64,000 nt of DNA from Isoetes taiwanensis (GCA_021234155.1 JAJEKV010000238.1:498001-562000), one strand, 5' to 3'. Shown: positions 9,698 to 20,484, numbered from the stretch's first letter. Program-made: numbers and translations. Notes: a model not told the origin generated them from the letters alone.

Positions 9698-9995
9698 CTT
9701 TAAACAACAAATCACCTTTTTTTCTTGATTGTGTCGTTCATAACTGTCTTATATCTTGTTTAAATGGCGCATTTCTACCAGTTTTCTTTCTGTTTCTCTA
9801 AGTTGCAGACATTATGAAACCTGACAAAACCGGTATCAATTTGAGCTGCAAATTTAAATTTTCAGTCAAATACATACAAAACCATATAAAATTAAAACCT
9901 ACACAATTTCCATTCATGACCATAAGAAACTCTAAAAATGGTAATTAAGTCTTGTCTTTGGAATAGGCATAATCCCAAAATAAATGAATAGAGGT
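9698..9995. other. AT-rich 3' flank
   Basis: No coding sequence was recognised. A pyrimidine tract followed by TTGCAG near 9808 looks like an acceptor site, but no protein-like exon follows. Confidence 0.4.
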
Positions 9996-10187
9996 TCAAT
10001 ACAAGTCCTGCCGATGATTCCGGCTGTCTTCAATCAGTGCCCGCAGTGTAAAGATATGGTCAATCGTTGAGTGGCGGGGTCTAAAGCCTGCCTGTGTGAG
10101 GGCTCGCACATCTGCTGCCTCTGCCCAGCGGGTCAACTGCTGCTCGAGAATGCCAGCCAACAGTTTGGCAAATACTGAACTGACCAT
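9996..10187 (-). mobile_element. LINE reverse transcriptase fragment (minus strand)
   Basis: The frame reads SSVFAKLLAGILEQQL, then LTQAGFRPRHSTIDHIF and TLRALIEDSRNHRQDLY. It matches the non-LTR reverse transcriptase segment just before the catalytic YADD region: the QxGFRxxxSTxDxIF signature, after which such proteins continue into FVDFRKAFD. Both ends are lost, so it is a short dead fragment. It resembles the GC-rich LINE at 56.1-59.7 kb more than the L1-like fragments at 51-56 kb, because of its GC content and style. Confidence 0.8.
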
Positions 10188-10196
10188 GATCGAAAT

Positions 10197-10697
10197 TTAG
10201 TTCATGTTTATGATATGGTTCAAGCAGCTAGCGGCCTCCAAGAATTTCATGCTCAAGATAGAATTGCCAACTTCAGGTATTGTATTCTTTTCTAGAACCA
10301 AGGAGTTGTTTGATTCTTTTGAGCAGAAACAGGTAAGCTGCCCGAATTCATGTTGACGAACTGCAACTTTTGATTGTTGATGTTGTCTGAGATGCTCACT
10401 TGTGGCCATGTAACAAATATGTACCATTTTTAGAGGATCTATGCCCTTCACGTGTCGTCTGTCTCTCACTACCATCTCAGAAGACAGATGCTCAACACCC
10501 CTCTTCAAAGCATCCACAATCTTTTTAGCATCTGATCGTTGTGTGTACACCATGTCTCTATGGAGCATCATTTGGATCTTTTGCTCCTCTACCACATGCA
10601 ACGTTTGAGAATACCGATGGGTTGGATTCACCCAATCCGCTAGCTTCATTTGCCTCATAGCATGCACAAGTTCAAGGAACTTGGAATGATGCAACAC
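10197..10697 (-). CDS. Hypothetical 166-residue open frame
   Basis: An uninterrupted frame begins MLHHSKFLELVHAMRQMK and ends NHIINMN. It has many charged residues (DRRHVKGIDPLK, HLRQHQQSKVA), no membrane segment and no signal peptide, and looks protein-like. It begins ten bases upstream of the LINE fragment on the same strand. It is not recognised. It may be a fragment of a plant gene or element ORF. Confidence 0.3.
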   Translation of the reverse strand: MLHHSKFLELVHAMRQMKLADWVNPTHRYSQTLHVVEEQKIQMMLHRDMVYTQRSDAKKIVDALKRGVEHLSSEMVVRDRRHVKGIDPLKMVHICYMATSEHLRQHQQSKVAVRQHEFGQLTCFCSKESNNSLVLEKNTIPEVGNSILSMKFLEAASCLNHIINMN

Positions 10698-10739
10698 AAT
10701 GAGTAAATGTCATTTACGAAGCCTCCCCAAGACACTTCA

Positions 10740-11150
10740 TCATCTTCTAATGGTATATTCGAATGTTTAAAAATGTGGGCACCCACCATTTAAAAATGTG
10801 GGCAAAGTGGAACTAGTAACCCGAAAAGTGCATATAGTTCCACTCCATTAGGTGCGTCTTTTCCTATCGCCTTCAATATGCCTTTTCTTTAAGTTATAAG
10901 TTAGGCCGTTATAAGTTAGGTCGTCTTTTTTTTTAAGTTATAAGTTAGGTCGTCTTTCTTTATAAGTTATAAGTTAGCATGGTCGTCCTTTCCTTCCATA
11001 GTTAATAAGGTTAGGTCTTTTCCATAGTTAATGGGTTAGGTCTTCTATTTTTTTCTATGGAGATATGCCTATGCCTTGAGATATGGTTACCTAACGACCA
11101 CACTCCATAACAAAGGTTGCAAAAAATCTTAATTTCTTATTTGTATACTA
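10740..11150. repeat. Interspersed TTATAAGTTAGGTCGTC repeats
   Basis: Imperfect copies of TTATAAGTTAGGTCGTC occur near 10898, 10933, 10961 and, in the form TTAATAAGGTTAGGTC, near 11003 and 11026. A 20-base duplicate (TTAAAAATGTGGGCA) precedes them at about 10765 and 10791. Nothing coding was seen. Confidence 0.55.
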
Positions 11151-11333
11151 TAGGTTTAAATCCTTAGGTTTAGGCTTCTTCTTCTCATATTCATGCTTTC
11201 CTCTCAAATTTGCATAGTGGAAACATGCCAGAGATGCCATTTCTTCTGCCAGATGAAGTGGCATACATTTGCAGAAGAGGCAAATTGTGAGCCTCAAGAT
11301 ACCAGAAATTTCGAATGGCTTGGTACATTCCAA

Positions 11334-11592
11334 TTAACTTACCTTCTCTATGAAATGATGGCACCACCTTGTCACCTCACAAGTGCCTTTCAAATCTTTT
11401 CTACTACACAATTAAGTATTGAGGAGGGAGCACCAATATACCGAAAATTTAGAATGTCTTGGTACGTTTCAAATCTCCAGTATGTTGAGTCTCACAAGTC
11501 ATCCCCTCAATAAATAATTGTGTGGTAGAAAAGATTGGAAGCCTGAGGTGAAAAGGTGGTGCCACTATTTCATAGAGAAGGTGAGTTAAGTA
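11334..11592. repeat. Foldback with inverted arms of about 85 bp
   Basis: The left arm 11334-11422 (TTCTCTATGAAATGATGGCA, ACAATTAAGTATTGAGG) is inverted in the right arm 11505-11592 (CCTCAATAAATAATTGTGT, GTGCCACTATTTCATAGAGA). The roughly 80-base loop and near-continuous arm pairing suggest a MITE or a hairpin-RNA locus. The open frame 11193-11513 that spans it is not protein-like. Confidence 0.75.
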
Positions 11593-11599
11593 TACATTT

Positions 11600-13740
11600 T
11601 CTATATGTGCTTGTTGGAGTTACGAACAAGGTGAGATAACATGTGTTTATAGCATTGACATTTGATGTATTTTGAACTCTTTAATAATTTTTATTATTTT
11701 GTGCATTTCCATGTAGTGTTTTCTTCCGAGAGACTTAAATAATCTTTTTATTTGATTTGTGGTATGGACCCCTGAGATATTTGGGTTAATGGTTTTCACT
11801 GATTTTCAGTGAAAGATGTATTGCTGGGCATTCAGCTGTAGGCCTGGCCTCACAATATTCCACGAATTTCTTCACTCCTGGTATTTAAATGATTTTAGTT
11901 CTCATGCATGGAATTAAGTGCCACACTTTAATTGGCATTGGTACCATCTGGTTTATGAAAATGAAATGACTAGGCTAAGATTCTTAAGTTCCAATACTTG
12001 CAGCCACCACTGGTTTAAAAAAAAAAAAACATGTCCCTAACTTTTGCTCGGGAGCTCATTCCGTCGCTGCGCAGAGTTGCAAGCCATAACCTGCATGGTA
12101 CCACTCCCTCTCCATTTCAATTGCGTTTTTCTTTTGCTTGATTATTGTCATTTTGAGGTTGTAGCAAAGAAATGAAAGCCTCGAAGAATGCTTTTCATTC
12201 TGAAAGTCAGTCTCTCTGCAGGCAGCTTTCCTTTTAGAATTGATTCTAAGATTGCAGGCTCTATCATGTATCTTGTTGAATGAGTTACCATGTTTTGGAA
12301 TGGTTAAATTGGCTTAAATTTGGTCTTGGCCATGATTTGGAATGCACTTGATTGTGGCTCTGCTTTACTGCTCAACAAATATGGTCTCGGCACTCCAGAA
12401 ACAACTTATCGTTCATATGAGCTTCAGATGTTGTTAGCTAGTGCATACTAGGCTTGCACAACATGTTGAGAAGGGCAATGAGGATGGCCTTTACATTAAA
12501 AGTGTTGCTCCTTGTAAAACTTTTGTGGGCGCTCATCATGCATGCTGGAACTGGATTTATTGCTCATGTTTATGATCTTTCACATGTATTTCTTACGAAG
12601 TATGTTAATAGACTTTCTGTTGTGGGCTGGATCAATGCATGTGCATATTATCGGCCATTGAAAGAAAAACTTACATGTTTTTAGAGGGCTTACTGTGGGA
12701 AATATGGGTGCTTGCAGAGCTGCAATATAGGCCTGTGATCTGGTAGATGCATTTGAAACCCAGTTGATGCATTTTCAGCATCTCTGCAGTAAGAAACCGA
12801 TTATGGAAGATGATATTGCTTTTTGTTATAGAATGTCTGGTCGGAGAAAATCTATACCAAGGCATTGCCAATCCACCATAGCCCGTAGGTTTATAGTGGT
12901 TTTTGGCATAACAAGTTGGTGCCTATTCTTCCAAAGCATCTAATTCTCCGAAGCATCTCGCAAATCTCAATTCCTTTTTCCAACTCCAAAGCATCCTCAG
13001 GTCTGTTTACATTTTTTTTTCCCTTTCTGCCAAAGAGAGTTTAGTGTAGTGATTCAAAGAAGGCCTCATTTTATGCAGAGGAAACATTTGGCTATCTGTA
13101 TAAGTGGACAAGGGATTTTGAGCTCACTTCTACATCTATCAAGTTGCATGCCTCTCTTGATGAGAATGCATTCAAGTTCTCGCTTCCAAAAAATGTCTTT
13201 AATTTGAAAAGAATTCGCATATTCAGGCCTCAAAACTTGTCAGTTGATCAGTTGAGGATTTGTTGACCTCAAAAGGTATGAGCCAAAATGAATGAAAAAT
13301 TCCAAAGTGATCTAACTTGTAGACTTGAAAATCTTACCGTGTAGCCTCTGTAATAAGCTTTATATTACTCAAAAGGGTTTGTTTCAATATTTCAATATTG
13401 TAGAAGGGTGCTGGAAGCTTATCAGAAAATTTTTACATATGATTGGATCATTCAAGCCAGGGTAGCTTCTTACTTCAATTCCCCATTTCCACCTCCCTCA
13501 CACATTTACAAAGACTCATGCATGATTCCATATGGATCAGAATCTGGGAATCTGAAGTTCCTTTACAGGAAATACCATTGTCTTCTCATCATTGTACACT
13601 CTCATTAACAAGTATTGATAGCCATAAAACTCTGCCTTCTTCCCTTAAGGTGGCTTTAAAGACAAGATAAGAGTGATGCTGATCTCCAAGTCCTGTTCAC
13701 CAGGCTGTGTATTTTTTGGGCAATTGCAGACCTTGACAAC
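11600..13740. other. Intergenic stretch without recognised gene
   Basis: AT-rich sequence with short unremarkable frames. A poly-A run of 12 lies near 12009. The word GGTACCATCTGGTTTATGAA at 11941 recurs at about 14281 and 14310. Some frames (12454-12684, 13408-13608) have no recognisable motif. Confidence 0.5.
11937..11990. repeat. Dispersed repeat copy: TACCATCTGGTTTATGAAAATG
   Basis: The segment GCATTGGTACCATCTGGTTT followed by ATGAAAATGAAATGACTA and AAGATTCTT recurs at 14300-14355, with a shorter half-copy at 14279-14303. This links the two flanks of the PPR fragment. Confidence 0.7.
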
Positions 13741-13750
13741 TTCATAAATT

Positions 13751-14113
13751 GTGACGCGTGCATTTTTAGATGAAATATATGGAAAAGATATAGTGGCATG
13801 GAATGCCATTATTTCAGGTGCCCAGCATGGGCATGGGCATGAAGCACTTCATCTTCTGCAGCAAATGCGGATAGCTGGCTTGATGCCTAATAACGTAACG
13901 TTTGTAAGCTGCCTTTCTGCACGTAGTCATGCTGGCCTTATCGATGATGGCTGCCATTGCTTTCTTTCAATCAGTGGTGACCATGGAATAATGCCAAACA
14001 TAGAAAGTTACAACCGTATAATTCATATGCTTGGACGTGCAGGGCAGTTAGAAGCTGTACATGTGTTGGAAACATGCCATTTCACCTTCCTACAAGTTCA
14101 TGGATGTCTTTGA
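13751..14113 (+). pseudogene. PPR protein fragment (PLS-type repeats)
   Basis: The 120-codon frame reads DEIYGKDIVAWNAIISGAQ, HEALHLLQQMRIAGLMPNNV, TFVSCLSARSHAGLIDDG and ESYNRIIHMLGRAGQLEAV. These are the successive P, L and S pentatricopeptide motifs of plant organellar RNA-binding proteins. About three repeats survive; families usually have ten or more plus E/DYW domains, none of which follow. The last residues leave the motif and run to a stop, so this is a truncated remnant. The parent protein would bind single-stranded organelle RNA. Confidence 0.8.
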
Positions 14114-14278
14114 TTGGTTCTTATAGGATATTAAGAGGATTGGGGTGTGCTAATACTTAATGATTAGTACCGGGAGCCAACTTTGGAAGACTCATCATAA
14201 AATGAAAAAGTCGTAAAGCATGGTTCCACAGGTTCTATAGTGCCCATACATGACAACCATATTGATCATATCCATTTT

Positions 14279-14355
14279 TTAGTACCATCTGGTTTATGAA
14301 AATGATGGCATTGGTACCATCTGGTTTATGAAAATGAAATGACTAAGATTCTTCC
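14279..14355. repeat. One and a half copies of the TACCATCTGGTTTATGAAAATG repeat
   Basis: Two adjacent copies of GTACCATCTGGTTTATGAAA, the second followed by ATGAAATGACTAAGATTCTT, match the block at 11937-11990. It is probably an unclassified dispersed repeat. Confidence 0.7.
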
Positions 14356-14576
14356 AATAACACTTGCTGCTGGATTGGGAGGCTCTTCTCAATTTTTTGT
14401 ATGATCTTCAATGACTAAATCTTTTTTCTTCTTCCTCATCTTCACGGTTCAATGCATGGGCCGTGCAGATGCAGAATGCTTATTGCATAGATAATGTAGA
14501 TTACGAGTTGTTATCTTGACAAATCATGCATGGAAATGCAGTGGTAATTGTAGATATATTGTAGCTGGGACATGAA

Positions 14577-14783
14577 TTGGGACATGAATTGGAGACCCAG
14601 GAAGTGGATCAACATTACTTAATTGGTTTTGACCATTCTTTCTGCACCCATGGCAATACAAGGGGCTGCGTACCAGATATTGTCACCTACAGTTTGCTTA
14701 TATATGGATTCTGCAAAGCCTACAAACATTCATTTGACAGATGGTACTATACAATAATGAGCTCTTTCCTTATAGCACTATAA
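14577..14783 (+). pseudogene. Second PPR fragment (P-type motif)
   Basis: The frame contains GCVPDIVTYSLLIYGFCKAY, a single well-matched P-type pentatricopeptide motif (PDxVTYxxLIxGFCKAG). The surrounding residues are not repeat-like. It differs in subtype from the PLS fragment at 13.75 kb, so two different PPR genes may have contributed. Confidence 0.65.
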
Positions 14784-15395
14784 GGGCTATTGCATTTGGG
14801 CTCATTTGTACACCACTTGGAACAGCTCTTAATGTTATAAAAAATCTTTGTTATGTCCCGACTGCCATGTAAAGAGCAGGATCATTTCAAAGGGTGACTG
14901 ACAGAGATATTGTAAAAACCAATATCTTCTACTTGAAACAATATCCTTGATGCATTTTTTACAATACACGATCAATCTTGCTTTTTGAGTTAATTTGGAT
15001 TATTTTATTATTAAATATCTACTTTGAGATTGACTCAGAACAGTTGGTGGTTATGAAGTTGGAAAGTGTTGATGCTGTAGTTGCAATATCTATTTTGCAA
15101 GTTGGTCAAATAGAGTTGATGACATTGGAACGTGCACAGAAAGTTGCTGTGGTGGAAGCCAGTTCTGCAAGAGAAAGATGTGCTGCAAGATAAGCATTTA
15201 TGCCATGTATGATGCATGTCGTGCAAGACCACGATAACTTGATTATGGGATCTATTCACTTTAGGAATTATCAAGAAACTAAATCGTGGCCTCATGATAA
15301 AGATGATCAAGACGGGTGTTTTTTCTTTCTCTACTAATGGGTAATCCCAAATAACTCTGCACACATTCTTTTGTTTGTTGGTGTCGCCACTATTA
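14784..15395. other. AT-rich stretch, no gene recognised
   Basis: Open frames on both strands (14978-15193 plus, 15035-15448 minus) overlap one another, and neither carries a motif. It ends at a Helitron-like terminus. Confidence 0.4.
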
Positions 15396-15397
15396 TA

Positions 15398-15430
15398 TAC
15401 TAGTAATAGTGCCCAGCGTTGCTGGGCATA
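15398..15430 (-). mobile_element. Helitron-like 3' terminus (minus strand)
   Basis: Read on the minus strand, the sequence ends with the hairpin GCCCAGCAACGCTGGGC (15411-15427), seven intervening bases and CTAG (15400-15403), next to T/A. A short GC hairpin shortly before a terminal CTAG/CTRR is the hallmark of Helitron 3' ends. The body would extend towards higher coordinates. No 5' TC end was pinned down. Confidence 0.7.
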
Positions 15431-15796
15431 AGTTGGGAGCCTAAACATATTTTGGTCGCAATGAGAAATAGGTGCAGTAATAATTCAACTATTTTAACCT
15501 AACGTTTTATTTGAACAAATTTTTTTCAAAGGTTTAACAATGTTTGAAAGGAACCTAGCTCCTTGATGTTAGATAGTGTTGCATCAGTATCTCTGAGAGC
15601 TTTGAGTAGAACAATCTTGTGCTTGTCCATAACAATTCTGAGATCTGCTATTTTTTTCTAAAGGTCCTGTTGGTTGATGTTCTTAACTGCTACTATGTTC
15701 CCAAGTTCCATTTACAACAAAAAGAAAAAGATGTGTGTGTTCTCGTAACTTTCCGTTTTTTTTTGTTGTTGCACATAATGTTTACATTTGGGATGT

Positions 15797-15923
15797 CAAA
15801 TATACAATGCAATAAGTGTTTGATATCTCTAGCACTAACATTGTGAAGGTAACATTGCCAAATATGCAATGCACTAAGTGTTTGATATCTCTAGCTCTAA
15901 CATTGTAAACGTAACATTGCCAA
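15797..15923. repeat. Tandem duplication, about 63-bp unit
   Basis: AAGTGTTTGATATCTCTAGC with flanking AACATTGT and GTAACATTGCC is present twice with a few substitutions. The parts also form open frames on the minus strand that are not protein-like. Confidence 0.75.
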
Positions 15924-15929
15924 TTTATA

Positions 15930-16340
15930 AGTTGTCGATGGTATTGTGAGAGTGATGTAGTGCATGATTCCTTGTGCATGGTTTTCCCAACTGTCATAAG
16001 TTCCTACTAACATTGTGTGTCTTTCAAAGTTTATTATGTATTGTAGATGACGACGTGATTTGACGTCGTGATTGCAACATTCCACACAAAATAAGGGCAG
16101 CATATTTGTTGCCCATTATACCAAGTGCCCTCCTTACTCCATAAAACCATCTTAAATTATAATTTACTATTGTGCTTCTGATGAAGTCGAACTTGGCAAG
16201 TCACTCATGAACAGAGAGCCAGCCTGTGGTATAATTCTTAAAAGGGGCAACAGATTCTTGGATGGCAGAATGAGATAAATTATGCATGAGACTTATAGCT
16301 GGTAGTCACATACCCAATAGGTCTAGAATTGCAATTACTT
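15930..16340. other. No recognised feature
   Basis: AT-rich DNA between the Helitron-like terminus region and the Ty3 remnant. It may be the 3' LTR or flank of that retrotransposon, but no LTR boundary could be seen. Confidence 0.4.
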
Positions 16341-16349
16341 AACTGTCAG

Positions 16350-16840
16350 TTAGAGGCTAGAGGCTCTGCTAGAACAGATACAGAATTTCCAAAATAGCCA
16401 AAAGAGGCATTGCAGAAGGAGGCGTTGCAGAAATAGTCCTAAGATCCCTAATTGATGGGAACTGCCAAGAAGAAGAGTTTGGTCCTGATGTGGTCCTCTA
16501 CCAAAAACATCTATACCATATGATTTAAATTTCCAAGCCTGTATTATGTCTCTGCATAGGCGATTCTTTGCTGCTCTATCCTGAATTTCCATCAAATTGA
16601 CCAATTAGAGAATTATTTCCATATTGCAAAGTACTTTTCATAATTTGGCTCTACATATCATTGCTATTAGTTCCAGATTTCAACACTAGCGGTATACTCT
16701 CAGGACTAATAACATTGTCCGTATCTAGTATAGCTCGCTTAAGCTGGCTTACATGAAATACAGGATGGATCCCAATATCCTGTGGTAACGCCAACTTATA
16801 TGTTGTGGTTCCCAACCTTTTAACAGTCTTAAAAGGCCCA
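16350..16840 (-). mobile_element. Ty3/Gypsy C-terminal integrase and chromodomain-like remnant
   Basis: On the minus strand the sequence reads PRYAGPFKTVKRLGTTTYKL, ALPQDIGIHPVFHVSQLKRA and then IQDRAAKNRLCRDIIQAWKF. The first parts match the GPF..I..R.G..AY.L.LP....HPVFHVS linker of plant chromovirus Pol, and the last resembles a decayed chromodomain start. The frame is broken several times, so it is dead. Confidence 0.8.
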
Positions 16841-17130
16841 GCATATCTTGGGCAAGGGGGATTCGCATCGTTTTAGCCGTACAATACAGGTGAGTGATCC
16901 AAAAGGGACTATTTTGGGCTTGAACTATATATATACTCTTACCTAGGGGGAGGTTCTCAAGTGACACTGGTACAATATGTAGCTGAAATGGGATTTTGGA
17001 GAAGATTTCTAAGGTGTATACAAGGGGGTTTTTGGCGACCTCTTGCACGCACATGAGGCACCCCTTATATGATAGGTGCACCCCCCAGGATCTTGGGGTT
17101 AATTTAGGCACTCGCCCTTTAACCAATGGT

Positions 17131-17439
17131 TTAAGGGTATTGATTCGTAATGATGAAGGATACACAATCCTTAAGAACACAGTCACCCTCTTCATACGTA
17201 ACATCACGTCTATGCTTATTAGCATAAACTTGAGCATGATCTTGTGCTCTACGCAAGTTTTGTCGACACTGAAGCAAGATTGCATTCATGTCCTCCAACA
17301 TATTCATGGCGGCATCCGTCTTTAGATACTTATGCATACCGGCATAAGTTTTGGGATTTCGCCCCATCATAGCGATAAAGGGAGTCGTCTTAATTCCCGT
17401 ATGGTGGCTGTTGTTATATCCAAGCTCCAGGTAAGGCAA
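17131..17439 (-). mobile_element. Ty3/Gypsy integrase C-terminal core
   Basis: The frame reads LPYLELGYNNSHHTGIKTTP, FIAMMGRNPKTYAG and then a helical stretch (RQNLRRAQDHAQVYANKHRR) before a basic region. It corresponds to the end of the integrase catalytic core (EFAYNNSxHSSTGMSPFxxxYGR) and the following helix of plant gypsy Pol. Frameshifts separate it from the chromodomain-linked part. Confidence 0.85.
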
Positions 17440-17587
17440 ATACTCCTCCCAACGAGTTTGGCGTGACGTTAAAACTACTATCTATCTATCTATCTATCAT
17501 GTTGATTCGCTCGGTTTGGCCATCCATTTGTGGGTGGTTACCACTACTCATTCTTAATCGTACCTTGAGACCTTTCATAAGGTCCTT

Positions 17588-17827
17588 CTAAAAGTGACCC
17601 GTAAATTTGGTATCCCTATCACTAATGATAGATAAAGGCAAACCAGAAATAGGGAAAACATATCTCATATATGCAGTGTCTATGTCTGGACCGGTAGCAT
17701 CTCCCTTTAAGGCCACAAATTTGGCGTACGTAGTTAGACAATCAACGGTTACCCACACCTGAGTGTTTTGCCTTGTGGATCTAGGCAAAGTGACTATAAA
17801 GTCCATTCTGGTCCTCCATCGCATCAT
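17588..17827 (-). mobile_element. Ty3/Gypsy integrase catalytic core fragment
   Basis: The frame reads MRWRTRMDFIVTLPRSTRQN, VWVTVDCLTTYAKFVALK and LPLSIISDRDTKFTGHF. These match the D-D region of plant gypsy integrase (MDFI.GLP.S..G.D.I.VVVDRLTK.AHF, then SIVSDRD..FTS.FW). The second catalytic Asp is present in SDRD. A TATC microsatellite at 17480-17500 interrupts the next part. Protease, RT and RNase H are missing from the window. Confidence 0.85.
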
Positions 17828-18046
17828 AGAATCAAGCTGCAGATAGTAACATAATAATGTTACCCTTGTGCATTCCCCAACATTTCATTGCACTGGATAG
17901 AGCTGGTTTACCAACATTTCATTGCATTGGATGGACCTGGTTTTTGAAATGCATTGATAGTCATAAGTTTTATGATCCAACATTGATAACATAGAGAAAA
18001 TATCAAGGCTCAGAGTAATATGGATGATTTGCTGCCGATAATGAGC

Positions 18047-18334
18047 TTATTTTTCATCACAATTCATTGACATAAGTTGATTTTTCATGATATAAAATAA
18101 TGGTCTTACCAGCTCAAGCACTTTCTTTGATGCCCCAAAATTTGCAAGCTTGATATGCCCCTGATTATCCACTAATATGTTTGCACCCTGAGATTTAACA
18201 AAGCCAGCATCCAACATAGCAATCCATAAAATACAGTGCTGTCTAGTGACCTTGATATCCCTGTGGCTGTGCATTATTTTATTTATTTGTCCAGGTATTC
18301 TAATCCCAATAAAAGCTGCCCGATATATATACAA
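18047..18334 (-). pseudogene. MAPKKK (NPK1/ANP-like) kinase-domain exon remnant
   Basis: On the minus strand, IMHSHRDIK precedes a GT..TCTCAG intron. Then GANILVDNQGHIKLANFGAS and KKVLELV end at a GTAAGA donor. This matches subdomains VIb-VII of plant NPK1/ANP MAPKKKs (HRDIKGANILVDNxGxIKLADFGASK), with DFG changed to NFG and an extra His-Ser before HRD. Just upstream, GQLLLGLEYL appears in another frame. The loss of the DFG Asp, the frameshift and the isolation point to a captured gene fragment. The parent kinase acts in cytokinesis and stress MAPK cascades. Confidence 0.8.
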
Positions 18335-18525
18335 ATCACCTGCAAAGCTAACGACCTAATATATATTGGCAGTTTACAGTACAATGCCTAAAATCATAAA
18401 CTCACTGTTCAGTAAAGGATCTAAACTTGTCGAGAAGGAAAACAATGGATCCCCCAGGAACAACCAAGATACCTCTGGGAACAGAAACATTTAATCAAAA
18501 TTGCAACCACGGCTATCCAAGAAAC

Positions 18526-18810
18526 CTACAACAAACCAAGAAAAAATTCATATACGAACTGCAGATACGACCAACCAGGATCAATAACTGGTTCTTCCTC
18601 TTCCCTAAATTCGTATGATGACACACATCTTACCCAATGTGCCCTCTGATCTGCAAAATGTTTTCTAATGTCTTGAAAGTTTGCCCTGATTCCCGTCGCC
18701 AAATCCGCATTCAAAAGAAGCCGAATCTTGCCTTTGATCTGCTTACTAGCCCTGGAAAGAAAACCTTCTGCTTTGATAATATTCGCTGCTATAGCCACGC
18801 GAACTGCCAT
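18526..18810 (-). pseudogene. PP2A B' (B56) regulatory subunit fragment in a chimeric frame
   Basis: The end of the minus-strand frame reads EFREEEEPVIDPGWSYLQFV and YEFFLGLL, matching the start of the B56 repeat region of PP2A B' subunits (EEDEPxxDPAWPHLQxVYEFFLRF). The preceding part (VAIAANIIKAEGFLSRASKQ) is unrelated to B56 and unrecognised, so the open frame is a chance fusion. It lies about 200 bases upstream of the MAPKKK remnant in the same orientation, which suggests joint capture by a Helitron or Pack-MULE. Confidence 0.6.
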
Positions 18811-18819
18811 AAACCATAG

Positions 18820-19400
18820 CTATGCTTGTAGACCATCCCGGAATGAGCTATAGCCTGACATCCAAAACGAACATGCAAGGAAAGGAAAAAGAAAAGGGCT
18901 TACCTTGCTCCAAGCTCCAATGGCCTCCAGCTCCATCCATCTTTTCCTTCCCTTCATTCTTTTTTTCGCGTCTAAACCGAAGATAAACATTGTGGTCCCC
19001 CACCCACACCATGCTATGCGGATTGGCGAAAGAAGGGAGAGAAACAATATTTGAAAAAACCTAAAAATGATGGATCTGGGTTTTGTTACGGTGCATAGTT
19101 TGCACTGAGAATTGCAAGGGATGCTTGCAGATCCCCGAAATTAACCCGGGCAGTCTTGAAGGATTCGTGCAACCAATCGCGATCTCGACGGGCCAAACCG
19201 GGCTCACAAATTTTAAGAGCGGGAGTAAACTTGAACGATGACCTAAACCAAGAATGGGAGAAAGCTACGGATAAACTTCGTCCTTTGGATAAGTCTGCCC
19301 TAGATCTAAGCCGTCCGATCTAGGGCGTGATGGAACACACTAAAACATTATTATATAGGATGATACATGTGAGGATTTGGAACCTATTGAGCGGTTGGGA
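18820..19400. other. No gene recognised
   Basis: Mixed-composition DNA, somewhat richer in GC than its neighbours (for example GGCAGTCTTGAAGG, TCTAAGCCGTCCGATCTAGG). No motif was found. It may be the remainder of the element carrying the MAPKKK and PP2A fragments. Confidence 0.35.
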
Positions 19401-19410
19401 AGCATAAAGG

Positions 19411-19675
19411 GGATTTCCAAAAGTTTGCAACATGGGCAGAGTAGTCCAAAGTCAATTATAAGTGTGAAAAGGAATACCTTCTATGTTCGCCAGACATCCC
19501 TCAGTTTGGCATAAAGGACGATATTAGGATTTCCAAAAGACATCCCTGAGTTTGGCGTAAAGGACGATATTAGGATTTCCAAAAGTCTGTAACATGGGCA
19601 GAGTAGTCCAAAGTCAATTATAAGTGTGAAAAGGAATACCTTCCATGTTGGCCAGACATCCCTGAGTTTGGTGTT
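19411..19675. repeat. Direct duplication of about 100 bp in two copies
   Basis: GGATTTCCAAAAGT.TG.AAC followed by ATGGGCAGAGTAGTCCAAAG and GTCAATTATAAGTGTG occurs at 19411-19512 and 19573-19672. A shorter repeat (CATCCCTGAGTTTGGCGTAA) lies between them. The copies differ by only a few bases. Confidence 0.8.
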
Positions 19676-19679
19676 GTAG

Positions 19680-20340
19680 TCTTCTGTGATAAGACAATTC
19701 TTATCACCATTCTAAGTTTAGTCTCCTTACTGTATCCTTCAAGTTGTTGAATGGTAATTTAAAATGATACCAGCGTATTCTAAAGATGCCCTATAAATGC
19801 AGATGTTGCGAGAATCATATATATCGTAGCCTAATATATAGGTTTTATTGCAGGCATAATGCCACCATTTGATATAGGCATTTGAACCTATTGGACGTAA
19901 TCTAGATGCGAATTCAGTAAAATGTGGTCGTAAGACTTGCCTCACTATTTCTCTACTTCTTTTAGGTGGCAAGGGTTTGAACAATCAAATGCCATCGCAT
20001 GTTTTCTATTGTTATAAGTACTGCGATTGTACAACTTATTTATTTTGATGTGATCAATTCTTGGTTCGATATGTTATGTATTTTAAACACTAACCACATA
20101 AAAAAAATGAAGCAGTCAGTAGATATTGCGTTTCAAAAAACAATAATGTTTTCTACAGAATGAATACAATAATACATACTCTTATACACCATATAGATAA
20201 CTTTGGAAGTTCAAGCTTCATACATCGTTGTGCCCAACGCCATATTTCCTTTTTCTCCAGTATTATTCCGGGAGTTTACGACGCTGGAATAGACCCCAGG
20301 AGATATAATATAAGATAAAATTGATCGGAGAATAAAAAAA
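19680..20340. other. AT-rich intergenic DNA
   Basis: No protein-like frame, RNA gene or clear repeat was seen. Confidence 0.4.
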
Positions 20341-20484
20341 GCCACGGTTGTGTTTACTAACCCGATACTTCAAGTTTTCTTTATTACAGTTAAATCAAGT
20401 TTCGTATGCCATACATCTACCCCCTCTTCAAATCTTTGGCACTCTTATATCTCACTCCACCAACTTCCATTAGCGCTTGCATTC

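Noticed and set aside
3560-9990. Terminal inverted repeats around the ParB/methyltransferase-like gene
   Set aside because: I compared the flanks 3.0-3.9 kb and 9.6-10.0 kb by eye and found only short AT-rich similarity (TTTGAGCTG in direct orientation), not a convincing TIR.
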